From Cordylochernes scorpioides (Eukaryota; Arthropoda; Arachnida; Pseudoscorpiones; Chernetidae): 64,000 nt of DNA. Under the pieces are notes generated by a model. The model was given only the letters and a program-made list of their open reading frames with translations, was not told the DNA's origin and searched no databases. The stretch covers positions 115,448,680-115,512,679 of the forward strand of contig CP092863.1 of assembly GCA_030710605.1 (NCBI GenBank), in the 5' to 3' direction. The translations under genes and the position numbers were made by a program. Of this stretch, positions 1 through 11,649 are shown in pieces (within the stretch, counting starts at the first letter, position 1; each line of letters begins with the position of its first letter).

Positions 1-163
1 CCTCTCCCAACACACCACTCTGATTTTATTATACTGAAGTGAGTATTTAATTTTTTAATTGGGGGTTAATTATAATTAATTGAATAATCGACTTGAATTT
101 TTCAAAATTAGGTTTCACAAATATAAAAATGAATTTTAGATATATACAAGGCTATTTACAAAG

Positions 164-2953
164 CTAACACTTGTGTTTAAAAGCACAGACTGGATGCAAG
201 CCTCTCTTGCACTTTGAACATATGGTTCTAGACCTCCGCTTCAGGCCTTCTTTTGTACACTCCACACATCTACTCTCTCTCTTTTTGGAAGTTTTTCGAG
301 TACTTCCTGGCTTGTTGAAGGCAAAACTGGAGGTTTCAAGTGATTTTTAACTAATTCATTTATTACTGAATAGTTAAAAGCCCTTCTAGAAAGCTTGGGG
401 TTGTCTTTGGTATGCTGTTCATATAGGATGAAGGAGTTTAGGAGAGCCCTGTGGAAGATGTTGAGAATCACCTTTCTATAAAATTTTCTTCCTTTTCTTT
501 CATCCATATACAGTATAACCTCGTTAATTCGACACACCCCAATTCGACACTCGGCGATAATTCGACCATGTTCCGATGTCCCGACCTCCGGCCTATCAAA
601 TAACAAACCGTAATTCGACAGTATCGATAATACGACAGTTCCGATAGTTCGACCATTTTAAAATTCGAATTTCGACAGTTGAATGTTATTTTACATGCAA
701 CTTTACCGCTAAACGGTATTACGGCGGCGACGATCGGCATCGGCGGGCGGCGACGATCGGCAACAGCGGGCGTCGATACGATCGCGCCTGCGCACTTTTG
801 GTTTCTGGTTAGTTTAAGTTTCACTTTGCAGTGCCGTTGCGCAATTTCGCGGATGTTATTGTTGTTTTTTTTACGCAGGAATTTCGGCATCATGCCGCTA
901 ACTAATAATAATTTTTATTTTTTTATTTTTAACATTGAAATATTTTAGCTATTTTTAAATTTATAAACAATTTCTTTTTAAATAAATAAATCTTTGTAAA
1001 ATGATCCAACAATGATTATGATAACATTTTATTTCAATATTCCATTTCTGTGTTATTATAAAAGATTTAAACACAAAATCAATAACACCTGCAGCAGCAG
1101 TGGATGCCTTTAATACATTAAAATTTATTTATTAAAAGACATTTCAGAGGAAGAAAGGCATGCATGTTTTTTCAAAATGCCATCTGGAATACATCCTGAA
1201 TAGGATTTCAGTGCAAAAACAGATATCTATAAAGGAATTTTTTAAAAGATCTTCATGATTATTTTAAAATAATATTTTAAAATTTTCTTTTTATTTACCA
1301 TATTTATTTCCTTTCAACTGCTATATTTTTCAATTAGAATAAAATATTATTTAATATATTATATTTAATATTTTAATGTCTGTAGAGTTAATATTTGATT
1401 ATATTACTGAAAAGAAACACATTGCCAATAAATTTATTTGTTACAATTATTTATGTTTCTAAAATATATATTAATGCCATTTTGTCACTGATACTAAAAG
1501 TTAATCATGAAAATAATATAAAAACACACAATGGTTTCAATTAATATCATTAATTTATATTACAAAGCTATTAAAAAATATATATTTTAGCGAGTTAGAT
1601 GATTACCTAATCATATAACCATATAACCTTAATTCAACACTTCCTTTAATTCAACCGAAAGCTCTGATCCCTTGGGGTGTTGAATTAAAGAGGTTCGACT
1701 GTATGTATACAACATTTGATCATTGAGATCTACCCCTCCCATGTAGCTATCATAGCAGATTTTCATCTGTGGGTAGTCTCTTTGGTCTGACACCTTCTTT
1801 TTTCCAGAAGAAGCATCACAAAATGTTGAGAGAAACTTCACTGGAGGTTTGCTCTTCTTTTCTTTGTAAGCCAGGGCCAGTAGATTATTATTTACCATAT
1901 AAAGGGATTCACCCACACCTAATTTTGCACTTGTTAAGGTTTTAGGAAGTCCCTTCCTATTAGTTCTTATAGTACCAGTCAAATAAGTATGACTGTCCAG
2001 TAAGTCCTTGGCTAGGTTGATGCTGGTGAAAAAGTTATCAGTTATCAAATGATAACCTTTTCCAAGTAGACTGGATTCCTGGAGCAGATTCATTGGAACA
2101 TCACAGGAAAGGGACTTGATAATTGGAGATAATTTCCCTTTATATGGCTTCATTCTCAGACAATAGCCAGTTTTAGATTCACAAAGCATCCACAGTTTGA
2201 CTCCAAATCGACCATGGTGCTTTTGGGGCATATATTGTCTAAGACGAGTTCGGTTTTTAGGCACACCAAGCTCTCATCAACTGTAAGATTTTGAGTAGGC
2301 TTATAATAATATATAAACTTGTTGTTCACATGCTCTATGAGCTTCTCAAATCTTGCAGTTGGGTTGTAATCAGGATGAGAACTTGGAACCAGGTTGAAGT
2401 CATCAATCAGAGAAAAGCAGCTGTAGAGCAACTTAAATCTCCCTCTAGACATAACTTTACCAAACCAGGGCGTCTCTAAAAGTTCATTCTTGCTCCAATA
2501 GTCCCTGATTTGGTTCTTCTTCACATTGCCCATATTGAAGATGACTCCAAAAAAGGCCATCATCTCATCCAAGGTAGTGTCCTTCCAGGCCAGCTTCCTA
2601 GAAAATGGAGGTAATTTGTCCCTATTGCTTGCCAATAAAGTTTGGGCACATTTATTGGTAAAAGCCACAATTTCCTTCATCAAATTCATTGTTATGAATA
2701 ACAAAAAGTATTTAATAGGCCGGATAATAGAGGGGGGAAGGTGCTGTGGGCCACAAACTTCTCCAAAAGTCAATGTTTTGGATGTGGAAAATGGAGTATA
2801 AACTCTTACCCAAGGACTTGGCTGGTTTTCATCCACTTCTTCATCAGAAAATTCATCTTCAAAAGTGTCTTCAACACTTTCTTCAAACTCAGAAGACAAA
2901 GAATAAACTTCAGTGTCCTCAGAAAATGCAGAGCATTCTGAACCGGAAGCCAT
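164..2953 (-). pseudogene. piggyBac transposase, interrupted and frameshifted
   Basis: A DDD transposase that would cut and paste DNA at TTAA sites. Reading from the start at 2953, the product opens MASGSECSAF with an acidic N-terminus, then the piggyBac core. The three catalytic aspartates sit in the motifs TVDES, LITDNFFTS and GGVDLNDQM, so the triad is intact. The C-terminus (about 164-275) is a cysteine-rich zinc finger containing CSKCKRGLHPVC. Defects: a one-base frameshift near 2260-2272 just after TVDES, a 1.2-kb insertion at 511-1701, and a one-base frameshift in the CT/GA run near 271-282 before the zinc finger. Without the insertion one TA remains and the reading frame runs through, so the insertion came later than the coding phase. 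An upstream in-frame methionine at 3085 is less likely as the start, because the sequence between has no family similarity. Confidence 0.85.
511..1701. mobile_element. pogo/Tigger-type non-autonomous transposon inside piggyBac
   Basis: It begins CAGTATAACCTCGTTAATTC and ends with an imperfect inverted copy (…GAGGTTCGACTG) of about 28 bp. It is flanked by TA on both sides (509-510, 1702-1703), the Tc1/mariner-pogo target duplication. No transposase is visible. A GC-rich patch (720-790) holds an approximate 24-bp tandem repeat built on CGGCGACGATCGGC, in strong contrast to the AT-rich remainder. Confidence 0.8.
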
Positions 2954-3185
2954 TTTTAAAAAAATTAAAAATAAAAAAAGGAAATCGCAAGACAAAGGAG
3001 ATAAAAACACAGCTAACGTGTAGAGACAAGCCCAGAAGTGAGAAGGGAGGTGATAAAAATAGCCAGCCACCACCCCCTCCCCCACGAGGGGCCCTACAAG
3101 GAAGTAACGATAGATCGGTACCCCGGCGCTCCTGGTGACGTTATAGGGTAACGATGGATCGTTACCTCGGCGCTTAAAGGGTTAA

Positions 3186-3320
3186 AACATGCTGTGGTAA
3201 AATTTCTCATTCAGTACTTTTGTCTGAAGATGGTAACAACGCTGTTACCAAAACTTCACACACTGTTTATTTATTTGGATTTGGTCTTATTACCTTGAAT
3301 TTTGTTTTTAATTTTCAGCC
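3186..3320 (+). repeat. Hammerhead family A repeat, partial, degenerate core
   Basis: Matches the family A repeat: CTGAAGA at 3224-3230, a stem of GGTAAC/GTTACC, then AAAAC where the ribozyme needs GAAAC. The core is therefore mutated. Ends in the family's GGATTTGGTCTTATTACCTT tail. Confidence 0.6.
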
Positions 3321-3330
3321 TAAAAATATA

Positions 3331-3514
3331 CAGTAGAACTGCCTCCCTGTAAAGGACAACACTTAATTGCAGAGCCAAAGTGTCCTTTAGGGAGAGGTGT
3401 CCTCTTACCGAAGAATTGTTAAATAGTAAAAATGGTAATTTTGACAATGAGAACTGTCCTTTGTAGAGAGGTGTCCTCTAACCGGAATGTCTTCTCATGG
3501 AATATATTCTACTG
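3331..3514. mobile_element. MITE with CAGTAGAAC ends (pogo type), 184 bp
   Basis: Starts CAGTAGAACTGCC, ends ATTCTACTG, flanked by TA. Internal text (TGTCCTTTAGGGAGAGGTGTCC, CTCATGGAATATATTCTACTG in pieces) is the source sequence of the 51-bp minisatellites elsewhere in the window. No coding capacity. Confidence 0.75.
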
Positions 3515-3593
3515 TACTTTTTTTCTTAATTTATCCACCAGATCAAAGTAAAATTTCACTTTTGTGCTATTTTTTTTACACTTTATTGTTTAT

Positions 3594-3939
3594 GATAAGG
3601 CACAATTTGGATTATAGATTATAAACACAAGGTAATAAGACCAAATCCAAATAAATAAATAGTGTGTGATGTTTCGGTAACAGCGTCGTTACCATATTCA
3701 GATAAAAGTGCTGAATGAGAAAAAAATATCACAGCATGTTTTAAATAGTTACTGTTATCAAGTGTGTAAACAAGATAGCAGATAAGAAGAAGATAATTTT
3801 CTGAGAAATCTAAAATTCAGTACTTTTGTCTGAAGATGGTAACAATGCTGTTACCGAAACATTACACACTGTTTATTTATTTGGATTTGGTTTCATTACC
3901 TTGTGTTTATAATCTATAATCAAAATTGTACCTTATCAA
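3594..3939. repeat. Hammerhead family A foldback element
   Basis: Inverted repeat of about 150-bp arms: GATAAGGCACAATTTGG… on the left, …TTGTACCTTATCA on the right. Each arm carries a hammerhead-like core (minus at about 3665-3705, plus at about 3832-3870). Both have drifted: CTGAATA in one, an ATT cleavage triplet in the other. The loop has TAGTTACTGTTATCAAGTGTG, which recurs in other copies. Confidence 0.65.
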
Positions 3940-5850
3940 TACAATGCAATCATAATTAAAAGATACAAAAGATACAACTGTGTGTAAATTTTGGTTACAG
4001 TGAGTTAAGTAGTTCGAAAAATTAATTAGATATTTTGTATGTTTATAAACCTCTTAAATATAACTGACATTTTTATTCTTTTACACTGAACTTTTTTTTC
4101 ATTTTGGAATAACAAACAATAATTTTAAAAAAAGGGTAAAATAATCTATTTAAAATATTTTTATCGTGTACTTCAGCTTTAGTATTAATTAAAAATATGT
4201 GTCATCTTTTTTTTATTAATGTTACATAATGTTTGATACACATTTCGTTTGGTTGTAAGCGGCGGCGAAAAAAGGCGCACTTTAAAAGGAAGTAATATGC
4301 AGAAGACATTTTACACCGTGAATAATTCGAATAATAGCCTAACTAAGCGACAAATAAATTAAATTAATTATTAGTTATATAAACGGAACTGAACATATTA
4401 AACATATAAATATAACTTACCCAATAATATAACCTATAATAGCTAATTGAAAAAGCCTATTAAGAATACCAAAAGTAAGATTGTTTCGGTTTGTGATAGT
4501 TATGTATTTCGGTGAATCATATTCGAAAAACCACATTTCAGAGAGCTATCAATAGGGCGGCTTTAACCCTTTAAATCTATATTGCAAAAGAAATCAAAAT
4601 TACGATAAGAAAATGAAAGATAATTGTTATTATTATTGTTTCGAGTTTGAATGCAATTGTTTCCTTTTTATTGAGTTTATTTTTTTAACCGGCAAAATTT
4701 AAAAATAACAATTTTAAATTAAAATAGAAATATAAATTAATGTTGTAATTTTTAATTATAAATGCCTATACTGTATTTAGATAGATACAAATAAAATTGT
4801 TTTCATTTAAATATAAATGCAACATTTAAAAATATTTTTCTAAATAATAATGTTGCGTGTGTGTGATTTGAAATACTAATTTGAAAAAAAAAATTATATT
4901 TAGTATTTCACAAGGATATCTTCAAAGAATTGAAGAGAAAATTAGACAAATGTTCATAAACTCAATATATATCGAGACCTCAGTTTTAACTTAAATTAAT
5001 TAAGTATGTTGAAGTTTTAAAAAGTTCCTAACACATAATAAGAAACATTTTAATTAAGCTTGTTCATCTAAAAAAAAAAAAACTCTAATATCGTTATCTT
5101 TATTTATTTAAAAGACGTCTTAAAGGACGCTGAAAATGTGTGCAGTATGTGATAATATAATTGAATCTTTTAATTTATTATTGATAGTAATTTAATGCAA
5201 TGAATATATTTTTAAAATGCCTATTTAAAAATAACATTGATTTCTGAGGAATGAATTAATGAATTAAATGAAATAATATTTATTTAGATGTGTGATATTA
5301 CCATTATTATTTTTTAGTTGATATATATTTTCTAAAATTACTTGGAATAAAAACTTAATACTACTTAATAATTTTCTACCTCTTTATCAAAGGTCTGAAT
5401 TAATGACAAATTAACTTTTTTATTTTTTATATTTATTATCACCTATATAAATAATAACACAGTTTCATTTAAAGACATGATATTGGACAATTTGTAGCAT
5501 TTGTACGCGCAAAAGACAAAGAGGGTCGTTCAAATCATTTCGAGTTTTAAGCATTTATTTATTCCCTTTATTGAGGATCAACTTTGGAATCGTTGTTCAG
5601 ATTTTTGTTGTTATCCTGAGGACCCTACTAAATCCGAAAGCTCTGACAGTTTGACATTTCCATGTATGTTTCTCTCTGACTCATTAACTGAGAGCTTTGT
5701 CTACTAATACTACCAGTCCTACAGTTTGGAAGAAAAGCTTAGAATTTAGTAAAACATTTCAAAAAGAAAATGCCTAGAAGACATGCAGTGTTTTTTATGT
5801 CTCTCCACCAAGACTGTATATGTTTGATGGCCATTTTTCTTGTTTATATT
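3940..5850. other. AT-rich DNA, no gene recognised
   Basis: About 1.9 kb rich in A/T homopolymers and stop codons in all frames. I see no splice-bounded exon, no terminal repeats and no match to the repeat families of this window. Confidence 0.6.
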
Positions 5851-5869
5851 TTCTATCCCTCGACTGCAT

Positions 5870-7290
5870 ATCTCTGTTGGGTTGCTGTCCCTTATGGGGA
5901 AGTAGACGCTGCCATCAGGGTCGGATATGTTCGCATCAAAGTCTTTCAAGCTTTCAGCGGAGTGATGCAGGGTTGCTGCCTCAGCACCTCCTTCTTCAGC
6001 ACCGAAGTTGGGCTTTTGCTTAGTCTTCTCAAGAGGATCTTGGGCCGCAGTGCGTGGTCACCTATACTGATGACATGTATTCTTCTCTTCATCAGATCGA
6101 TGCTCAGTTTGAGCTCGTGTCCCTGGTCTTCAAAGAGTTCCATATGGCCTCTGGGGTGGCTGTCAATTTCAGCAAAAGCTGGAATCATTGGACGTCCAGT
6201 CGCTGATACTCCTGGGCTGCACGACCTCTGACCGGAACACCATTGCCCCCCACCTGATGGGGCTACTGGAGCGAGACATCGCTAGGTGGTCTCCCTTCAC
6301 CATCGACCTGTCGCTGGTGTGTCGTGCCCGCGTGGTCAACAGCCTGGTCCTGGATTCCATCCTGCACCACCTCCATAGACCAGCTACAGGCGCAGCTGGC
6401 GTGCTTCGTGTGGAAGACGAGCCGAGTCAAGAGACTTCTAGGAGGTATCCTGGAGCGTCCAGTCTCCGACAGGGTAGTGTCGGCCTGCTTGACATGTGGG
6501 CCAGCTTCGGCTTGCCTGCCTGAAGAAGGTCTAGGACTCGTTGTGCGGTGCCGCTAACGGCTACTCTTGGTTGGTATGTAGACGAGCGTCGCTGACCCCG
6601 CCGGTTTCTGAAGGGGACTTCTGAGCCTCTGGTAGACTGGACTCTGGTTTCAGCACCCTACCAGCCTGAGATCCCTGCGTCTTTTTGGCGAAAACAGGTA
6701 CTAAGCGAATGTCGGAGACTTCTCCGATGGTGCCCCTTCCTGCACGCACAGCACCTGGGATCCTTTTGCCAGTCTCCTGCAGGAAAACGTCAGCTTGTTA
6801 TTATGTGGAGCACGAAGCGATGACCATCTATCTTCGGGGATTGGCAACGCCTATTTCTCACTAGACAGAGAGTGTGCTTGGCTCTGGAATAAGTCTCAGC
6901 TGCATCCAGTTGGAAAGCTATGTCCGGGATGTGTTCCACTCCATCCTATGGGCCAACCTGTGGCGCAATTGCTTCTCGGAGCAAGAAACAGACATTACCA
7001 TACAGCTATCTTTCTGCACCCTACCCATCTTAACCATCCTCTCTCTGGAAATGCCACAAGTGTCGCCCCAGATATCGGAATTGCAGAACCATGAGACCCC
7101 TTCTCTGGGAGGTGTTCGCCTCCTGTCAACTGCCCTTTAAATCTGCAAGCCTTGATCTTCCATGTCTACCTCCTCCATTCCGAAGCAATTAAGTTCACAA
7201 GTGTAGCGAAGGCTGCCATCTCCAAGTATCATCTTGTTCTTGAGTTGGGTAATGCCAGCCATCACATCGACCTGACTACTCTGTGGGAAA
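5870..7290 (+). pseudogene. Tx1/L1-like non-LTR retrotransposon, reverse-transcriptase remnant
   Basis: A decayed LINE body. The stretch FSGVMQGCCLSTSFF (about 5950-5990) corresponds to the conserved G-x-R/M-Q-G-C-P/C-LS block of reverse transcriptase. YTDDM at 6063-6077 is the catalytic F/Y-x-DD block, in a different frame. Farther on, WSPFTIDLSLVCRARVVNS and LPEEGLGLV resemble the post-RT region of Tx1/L1-clade proteins. Frames change several times and stops are frequent, so it cannot encode a protein. The ends are not defined: no poly(A) or target duplication was recognised. Confidence 0.65.
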
Positions 7291-7407
7291 TAACTCTTGT
7301 GGCCCATTAGTATTGTGTGGCAAAGCCTTTCCCTTGGTGGATGTCACTAATAAAGACATTGTATATTTATATTTTCATCAATTATTTATATTTAATTTAT
7401 GCATATA

Positions 7408-7549
7408 CAGTAAAACCTTCATGAGAGGACACCTCGCTAGAAAACACATCTCTACAAATGACCATTTTTACTATTTATCAACTCTCTGGTAAGAGGACAC
7501 CTCTTCCTAAAGGACACTAGGTGTTGTCCTTTACAGAGAGGTTCTACTG
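7408..7549. mobile_element. MITE with CAGTAAAAC/CAGTAGAAC ends, 142 bp
   Basis: Begins CAGTAAAACCTTCATGAGAGG, ends AGAGAGGTTCTACTG, TA on both sides. Same family as the MITE at 3331-3514. Confidence 0.75.
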
Positions 7550-7659
7550 TATATGTTATTATGAAATATTGCATTAACAGTAAAAGCAGTCACCAACTTC
7601 TACCCACCATGATTATTATGTCTTGTACCCATGTACTTGGGATAATAATAATAATAATA

Positions 7660-7990
7660 AAAAAACTCCACCTTTGCAGGGCCAAATGAAAAAAGAGGAG
7701 GGGGAGCAGTAACAAGCTCACTAAAAAACCTGGGCTCAGCTGGCCCGGCTGATAGTACCCTGTAAGGGCTCCTGATCCAGGGATACAGTATGAGCAGCGT
7801 TTGTACTCCATGTTAGGAGCGGCTGCATATGGCGTCTGTTCCTCATGTCAGAGTCGGCCATTTCTTTCGTAGTGCTCCCAGTCTTAATGACAAAGGCAGA
7901 CGCATTCTACTTCACCCAGTCATGATGGTTGTCAAAGCTTGATACCCTAATATGATTGGGTGGAGATAAGAAGGAAGAAGATAATAAAAA
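7660..7990 (+). repeat. SINE family Y (shares 3' tail with the GAA-tailed LINE)
   Basis: Starts with the family head CTCCACCTTTGC…GGGCCAAATG and ends TGGAGATAAGAAGGAAGAAG. Internal landmarks are CCCGGCTGATAGTACCCTGT and AGTAGTGCTCCCAGTCTTAA. Other full or partial copies lie at 12541, 16718, 37594, 43500, 48150, 51362 and 59244 (plus) and at 57396 and 40187 (minus). Confidence 0.7.
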
Positions 7991-8283
7991 AAATTGAAAT
8001 ACAAGATTTTTTTTTATTTAACCATATATAACCTTATATAAAAGATGTAGTTTCAATCTCAATCTCTCAGGTCAATAAAATATTTTGAAATCTCTTATCA
8101 CCTTGTATAAAGATTATACAAATTCCATGAATTCATGCTCCACGAGCACCAATAGGGGTGCAGCAGCTTTCGTTGATCATGTCACCATGGTCCAGACACA
8201 CTTATTTTATTAATGTATTCAAAATGGATTTCTTTATTTTCAACATGATTAACATATGTAATTGGTATTAAGATAATACTCTC

Positions 8284-8998
8284 CCTAATGGCTATAGACC
8301 TCCTCCGTACCATCAAAACCCAATGCCTGCAGGAATGGAAATCTAATGCTGCACATGACTGGTACAGAGCAGGGACAAGCACCGGTTCTGTCCTCCCAAG
8401 AGAACAACAGTCTTTGAATTCCAGACTTAAGTCTGGTCATCTACGGACAATGACAGAATGGTTGCAAGGTTTTCCCACTATGTATTAAGTGCAATTCTCA
8501 ACCTGCAACCCCAAAACACATGTTGTTGTTGTTTCTTATCCCCTTGTTGTAAAGATTACACAAATTCCATGAGTTCATGCTCCTCGAGCTGTTTTATGAT
8601 GAGCAGCGGCCTCTCCCAAAGGTCCTGTTTAGTGCATCTAATGCAAGCCAAAACGTGTTCTGGAGCTGCAGGTGACAAGCTACATTTTGGGTAAGTGGGG
8701 TAGATTTTGTTATTATTTTCTATCTTCAATGGCTTGAGATGGCCTGTTCTAAATCTTGTTAGTGTTGTTTGATGCTATCTACTTCTGATGTTCAGAGCTC
8801 CTCCTGGGTTCACTCCACTGTACCAACTGTGCTTAGGTGGGATCCTCCAGTTCTTGTTTATTTTTGTTTTGGCTACCAAAACACATTATTGACTGTATTG
8901 ACTCATCCATTGATGAGCTCTACTCTTCCCCGGAAGACACCATCAACAAGCTTGATATCCTAAAATGATTGAGTAGAGATAAGAAAGAAGAAGAATAT
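8284..8998 (+). pseudogene. LINE with (GAA)n tail: C-terminal fragment and 3' UTR, split by another insertion
   Basis: Encodes the last about 66 residues of the LINE ORF (…DLLRTIKTQCLQEWKSNAAH…MTEWLQGFPTMY, stop at 8487), the same C-terminus as at 38940-38997. The 3' UTR is split at 8521-8875 by a second element that duplicated CCAAAACACA (8511-8520 and 8876-8885). It ends ATGATTGAGTAGAGATAAG followed by (GAA). Strongly 5'-truncated. Confidence 0.75.
8521..8875 (-). mobile_element. (AAC)n-tailed LINE, 3' end
   Basis: Inserted into the GAA-tailed LINE with a 10-bp target duplication. On the minus strand it ends in a (CAA/AAC) run after GGGGATAAGAAACAACAAC. Upstream it encodes a short C-terminus with the motif KQDLWERPLLIIKQLEEHEL. 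Related pieces are at 12482-12540, 12886-13060 and around 48100-48512. Confidence 0.6.
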
Positions 8999-9168
8999 AG
9001 AAGAAAACACACAAGTTGGGGAGAAAAGCTTCTTGCCATTCATGTCACTTTGTACCAGTAAAAGGACATCTTGCCCAAACACTTTTACAATCGTCATCTT
9101 ATAAAAGATGCTCTTCTCCCTGACTTGTGTTGCTATTCCTATATGCAATTTGTCTTGTAACACATTCC

Positions 9169-9340
9169 TGGGTATAGATGGAAAATTTGCCGGGAGGAAA
9201 TTAATCCATAGAAGCATAGGGCGCCTCTCCCGTCAAAATAAATGTCAAAAACCTGACACCATCTATGGGTAGTTGGAAATTTGTTCTCCAGAAAAACCTG
9301 GGTTATAAATCTATCTCTTGTAACACAAACAATTTGCATA
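9169..9340 (+). repeat. Hammerhead family C repeat, fragment without core
   Basis: Contains GGAAAATTTGCCGGGAGG and CCTCTCCCGTCAAAAT, the arm sequence of the family C foldback at 50022-50280. The ribozyme loop is absent. Confidence 0.55.
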
Positions 9341-9868
9341 ATTATATTAATTTACATATATAATTCTAAATTTAAGAAATATATAACAGCAACAACCATT
9401 TTTGCATAACAATTTTATTTGCACAATGCATATATATATAATAATAAAAACAGCATATATAAAATATTGTAGAAAAAAAGAACAAAATTTGGCATATTAT
9501 AAAATGAGATAAAGGTATAAATGTAAATAGAGAGATTGATACAGGATACAAATATGAAGGGAAGTTATGAACTGAGTATGCAAATTGAATCTCTAAATGT
9601 ATCATATTATTATTGAATCTCCATTTACAAGTTCAATGTAGAGCAATGCTATTGATGCAAATTGTAGATGGGATATGTAAATGGCACAGTTGCATACTTT
9701 GATTTATTTTATAATATATAATATACAGATGACAAACTTCATGAGAGAGAGAATAGATTCAACACATTAACAAAAATAAATTCTATAAACATTTCTGTTA
9801 GTTTTAAAATATTGGGATACAGAGAGAAAAAAAATCTAAAAATGAGAAGTGTATATATAGTGTATATA

Positions 9869-10022
9869 CAGTTAAACCTGTCTATAGCGCCCCCTCTAAA
9901 TAGTGCCTTCCTCTCTATAGTGCCCGATTTTATATTAAAAGTGACCTGTCTATAGCACCCCCTCTCTATAGTACTCTATTTTGGTGAGTCCCAAGAGGGG
10001 GCGCTATAGACAGGTTTAACTG
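9869..10022. mobile_element. MITE with CAGTTAAACCTGTC ends, 154 bp
   Basis: Terminal inverted repeats CAGTTAAACCTGTCTATAGC / GCTATAGACAGGTTTAACTG, TA on both sides. The interior repeats CTATAGCACCC-type motifs. A sister copy lies at 10488-10664. Confidence 0.85.
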
Positions 10023-10487
10023 TATTTTTAAATAATGGAATATTTTGGATCAATATAATTTATTTTAAAATATTTTCGATATTTCGATGAGGCTGTTCGT
10101 CTATCTTCCTCTAGGAATTCAAACTCCTTCTAAGTCCATCATCAAAATATCGGAAATATTTAAAAATAAATTATATCGATCCAAAATATGCCATTATTTT
10201 AATGTTATTAAAATGGATTGCCTAATTTTTAACAATTTATTGTTGTTGCTTATTCCTCAAGTCGTTTAAACGATTTCCATTAGGTTCCATTGTCTCAGCT
10301 TTTCTATTATAGTTCTAAGGTTTTCCCAGAGGTCTTTTTTTGGAGGATTTGATACAATTCAATAGATAGACATCATGGAGAAGGAAAGAGGGGTGCTGTT
10401 GGTCTGAAAGACCTGGAAGTACCATTCAGTGTGACTTTGCTTCTTTTGGTCGACTGATATGGAGTGTAGACGCCCTTTATATATATA

Positions 10488-10664
10488 CAGTTAAACCTGT
10501 CTATAGCGCACCCTCTAAATAGCGCCTTCCTCTCTATAGCACCCGATTTTAAATACGTAGTACGATACGATTTACATTTAAAGTGACTTGTCTATAGCAC
10601 CCCCTCTCTATAGCACCCTATTTTGATGAGTCCCAAGAGGGGGCGCTATAGACAGGTTTAACTG
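10488..10664. mobile_element. MITE with CAGTTAAACCTGTC ends, 177 bp
   Basis: Same family as 9869-10022, with a short extra internal segment (ATACGTAGTACGATACG). TA flanks. Pogo/Tc1-type ends. Confidence 0.85.
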
Positions 10665-10981
10665 TATATGTAAATAAATATTAAATTTGAGAGAGAGTAT
10701 ACTTTGTTCAAAAAATATGAAATGGAAGAATTAAAAAAAAAAAAATTCTATATTAAAAAAAAAATGAGATAAGATATATCTATGTAAAAAATATCAAAAT
10801 AAAAAAAAAGCAAAAAAGATTATTTTTCCACAAAGCAATAAAAATATATATTAAAAAAACTGCTTTAAAGATATATTAAAAAAATTGCGATATACTTTGA
10901 TAAAAAATATCTAAAACCTTATGCAATAATGTGAACAAATAGTACAAATATGATATTGTACTGGGATAAGGTACATAAATT

Positions 10982-11396
10982 ATGAAAAAGGCTTTTCCTT
11001 ATCGTGCAACTGAAAGTTGCTGATGGCTTGCGCCATCTATCGGAATAAATATCAACTATTCACGTTGATTTTTTAATTATTCCAGAATTGGCCAAATACC
11101 CATTCTTGATTAATCAAGAAAAAGCTAACCACGGACGCGTTTCGGGCTGTTGGCCCTCATCAGCGTGGTGCAAGCTGTACCTCAACGACCAAAAAACTGG
11201 TCATTCAAGCATCCTGAAAAATCATGAAATGGGTAGTTAAGGCCAGAATTGCGTGAGTCTGCGACACAATTGAAGGCTGGCCAATTCTGGAATAATTAAA
11301 AATCAACGAGAATATTTGATATTTATTCCGATAGATGGCGCAAGTCATCAGCAACTTTCAGTTGCATGATAAGGAGATGCCTTTTTCATAACTTAT
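10982..11396. repeat. Hammerhead family B foldback element
   Basis: Long inverted arms: AAAGGCTTTTCCTTATCGTG on the left, CATGATAAGGAGATGCCTTT on the right. Both arms contain CTGAAAGTTGCTGATGG or its complement and ATAGATGGCGCAAG. The loop carries the 40-nt ribozyme at 11129-11168. A near-copy is at 50303-50700, a shortened one without the loop at 57055-57246, and a decayed one at 32345-32640. Confidence 0.8.
11129..11168 (-). ncRNA. Hammerhead ribozyme, family B
   Basis: On the minus strand: stem I CCACG, CTGATGA, stem II GGGC-CAACA-GCCC, GAAAC, stem III ACGCGT, cleavage after GTC, stem I CGTGG. Stem I pairs 5/5 and stem II 4/4. All invariant core bases are present. Stem III is a self-complementary ACGCGU with no room for a hairpin loop, so efficient cleavage probably needs a dimer. 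Confidence 0.85.
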
Positions 11397-11649
11397 GCAA
11401 TAAGTTTCTTTGTTACGAAAACACTCGGCCCCCACAATGCTCATTTTCAGTTGTAACTTCAGCCGTTGAAGAGAGAGAGTTCGAAAGCTCGCAGTGTTTC
11501 GTAATGAAAAAAACTTATTTTAGAAAGGTATTATCAAAAATTATAAAAATAACAAGTTTGAGTAGAAAGTAGATGGGGAAGATATATATATGATATATAT
11601 AAAAAAAAGAGATTTTCTACTCGATTTTGAAATTGTTGAGATTATGCTA

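Larger units (their letters stand above)
1..3181 (-). mobile_element. piggyBac DNA transposon, 5' part and most of the body
   Basis: The element's 5' end is at 3181 (read on the minus strand). It starts CCCTTTAAGCGCCG directly inside a TTAA target site (3182-3185), as piggyBac termini do. Two subterminal direct repeats of about 24 bp (near 3105-3130 and 3151-3174, both containing CGGCGCT) follow the tip. The other end lies beyond base 1. The transposase occupies 164-2953 and is split by a second transposon at 511-1701. The element is inactive as it stands. Confidence 0.85.

Noticed and set aside
8960-9217. Minus-strand peptide with VREKSIFYKMTIVKVFGQ as a possible exon
   Set aside because: Protein-like text, but no good acceptor/donor pair, partly inside the family C repeat, no family recognised.
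9372-9605. Minus-strand hydrophobic frame as the missing P2X TM2 exon
   Set aside because: Hydrophobicity comes from AT-rich codons; it lacks the P2X TM2 and YxTxK motifs and any splice acceptor in phase.
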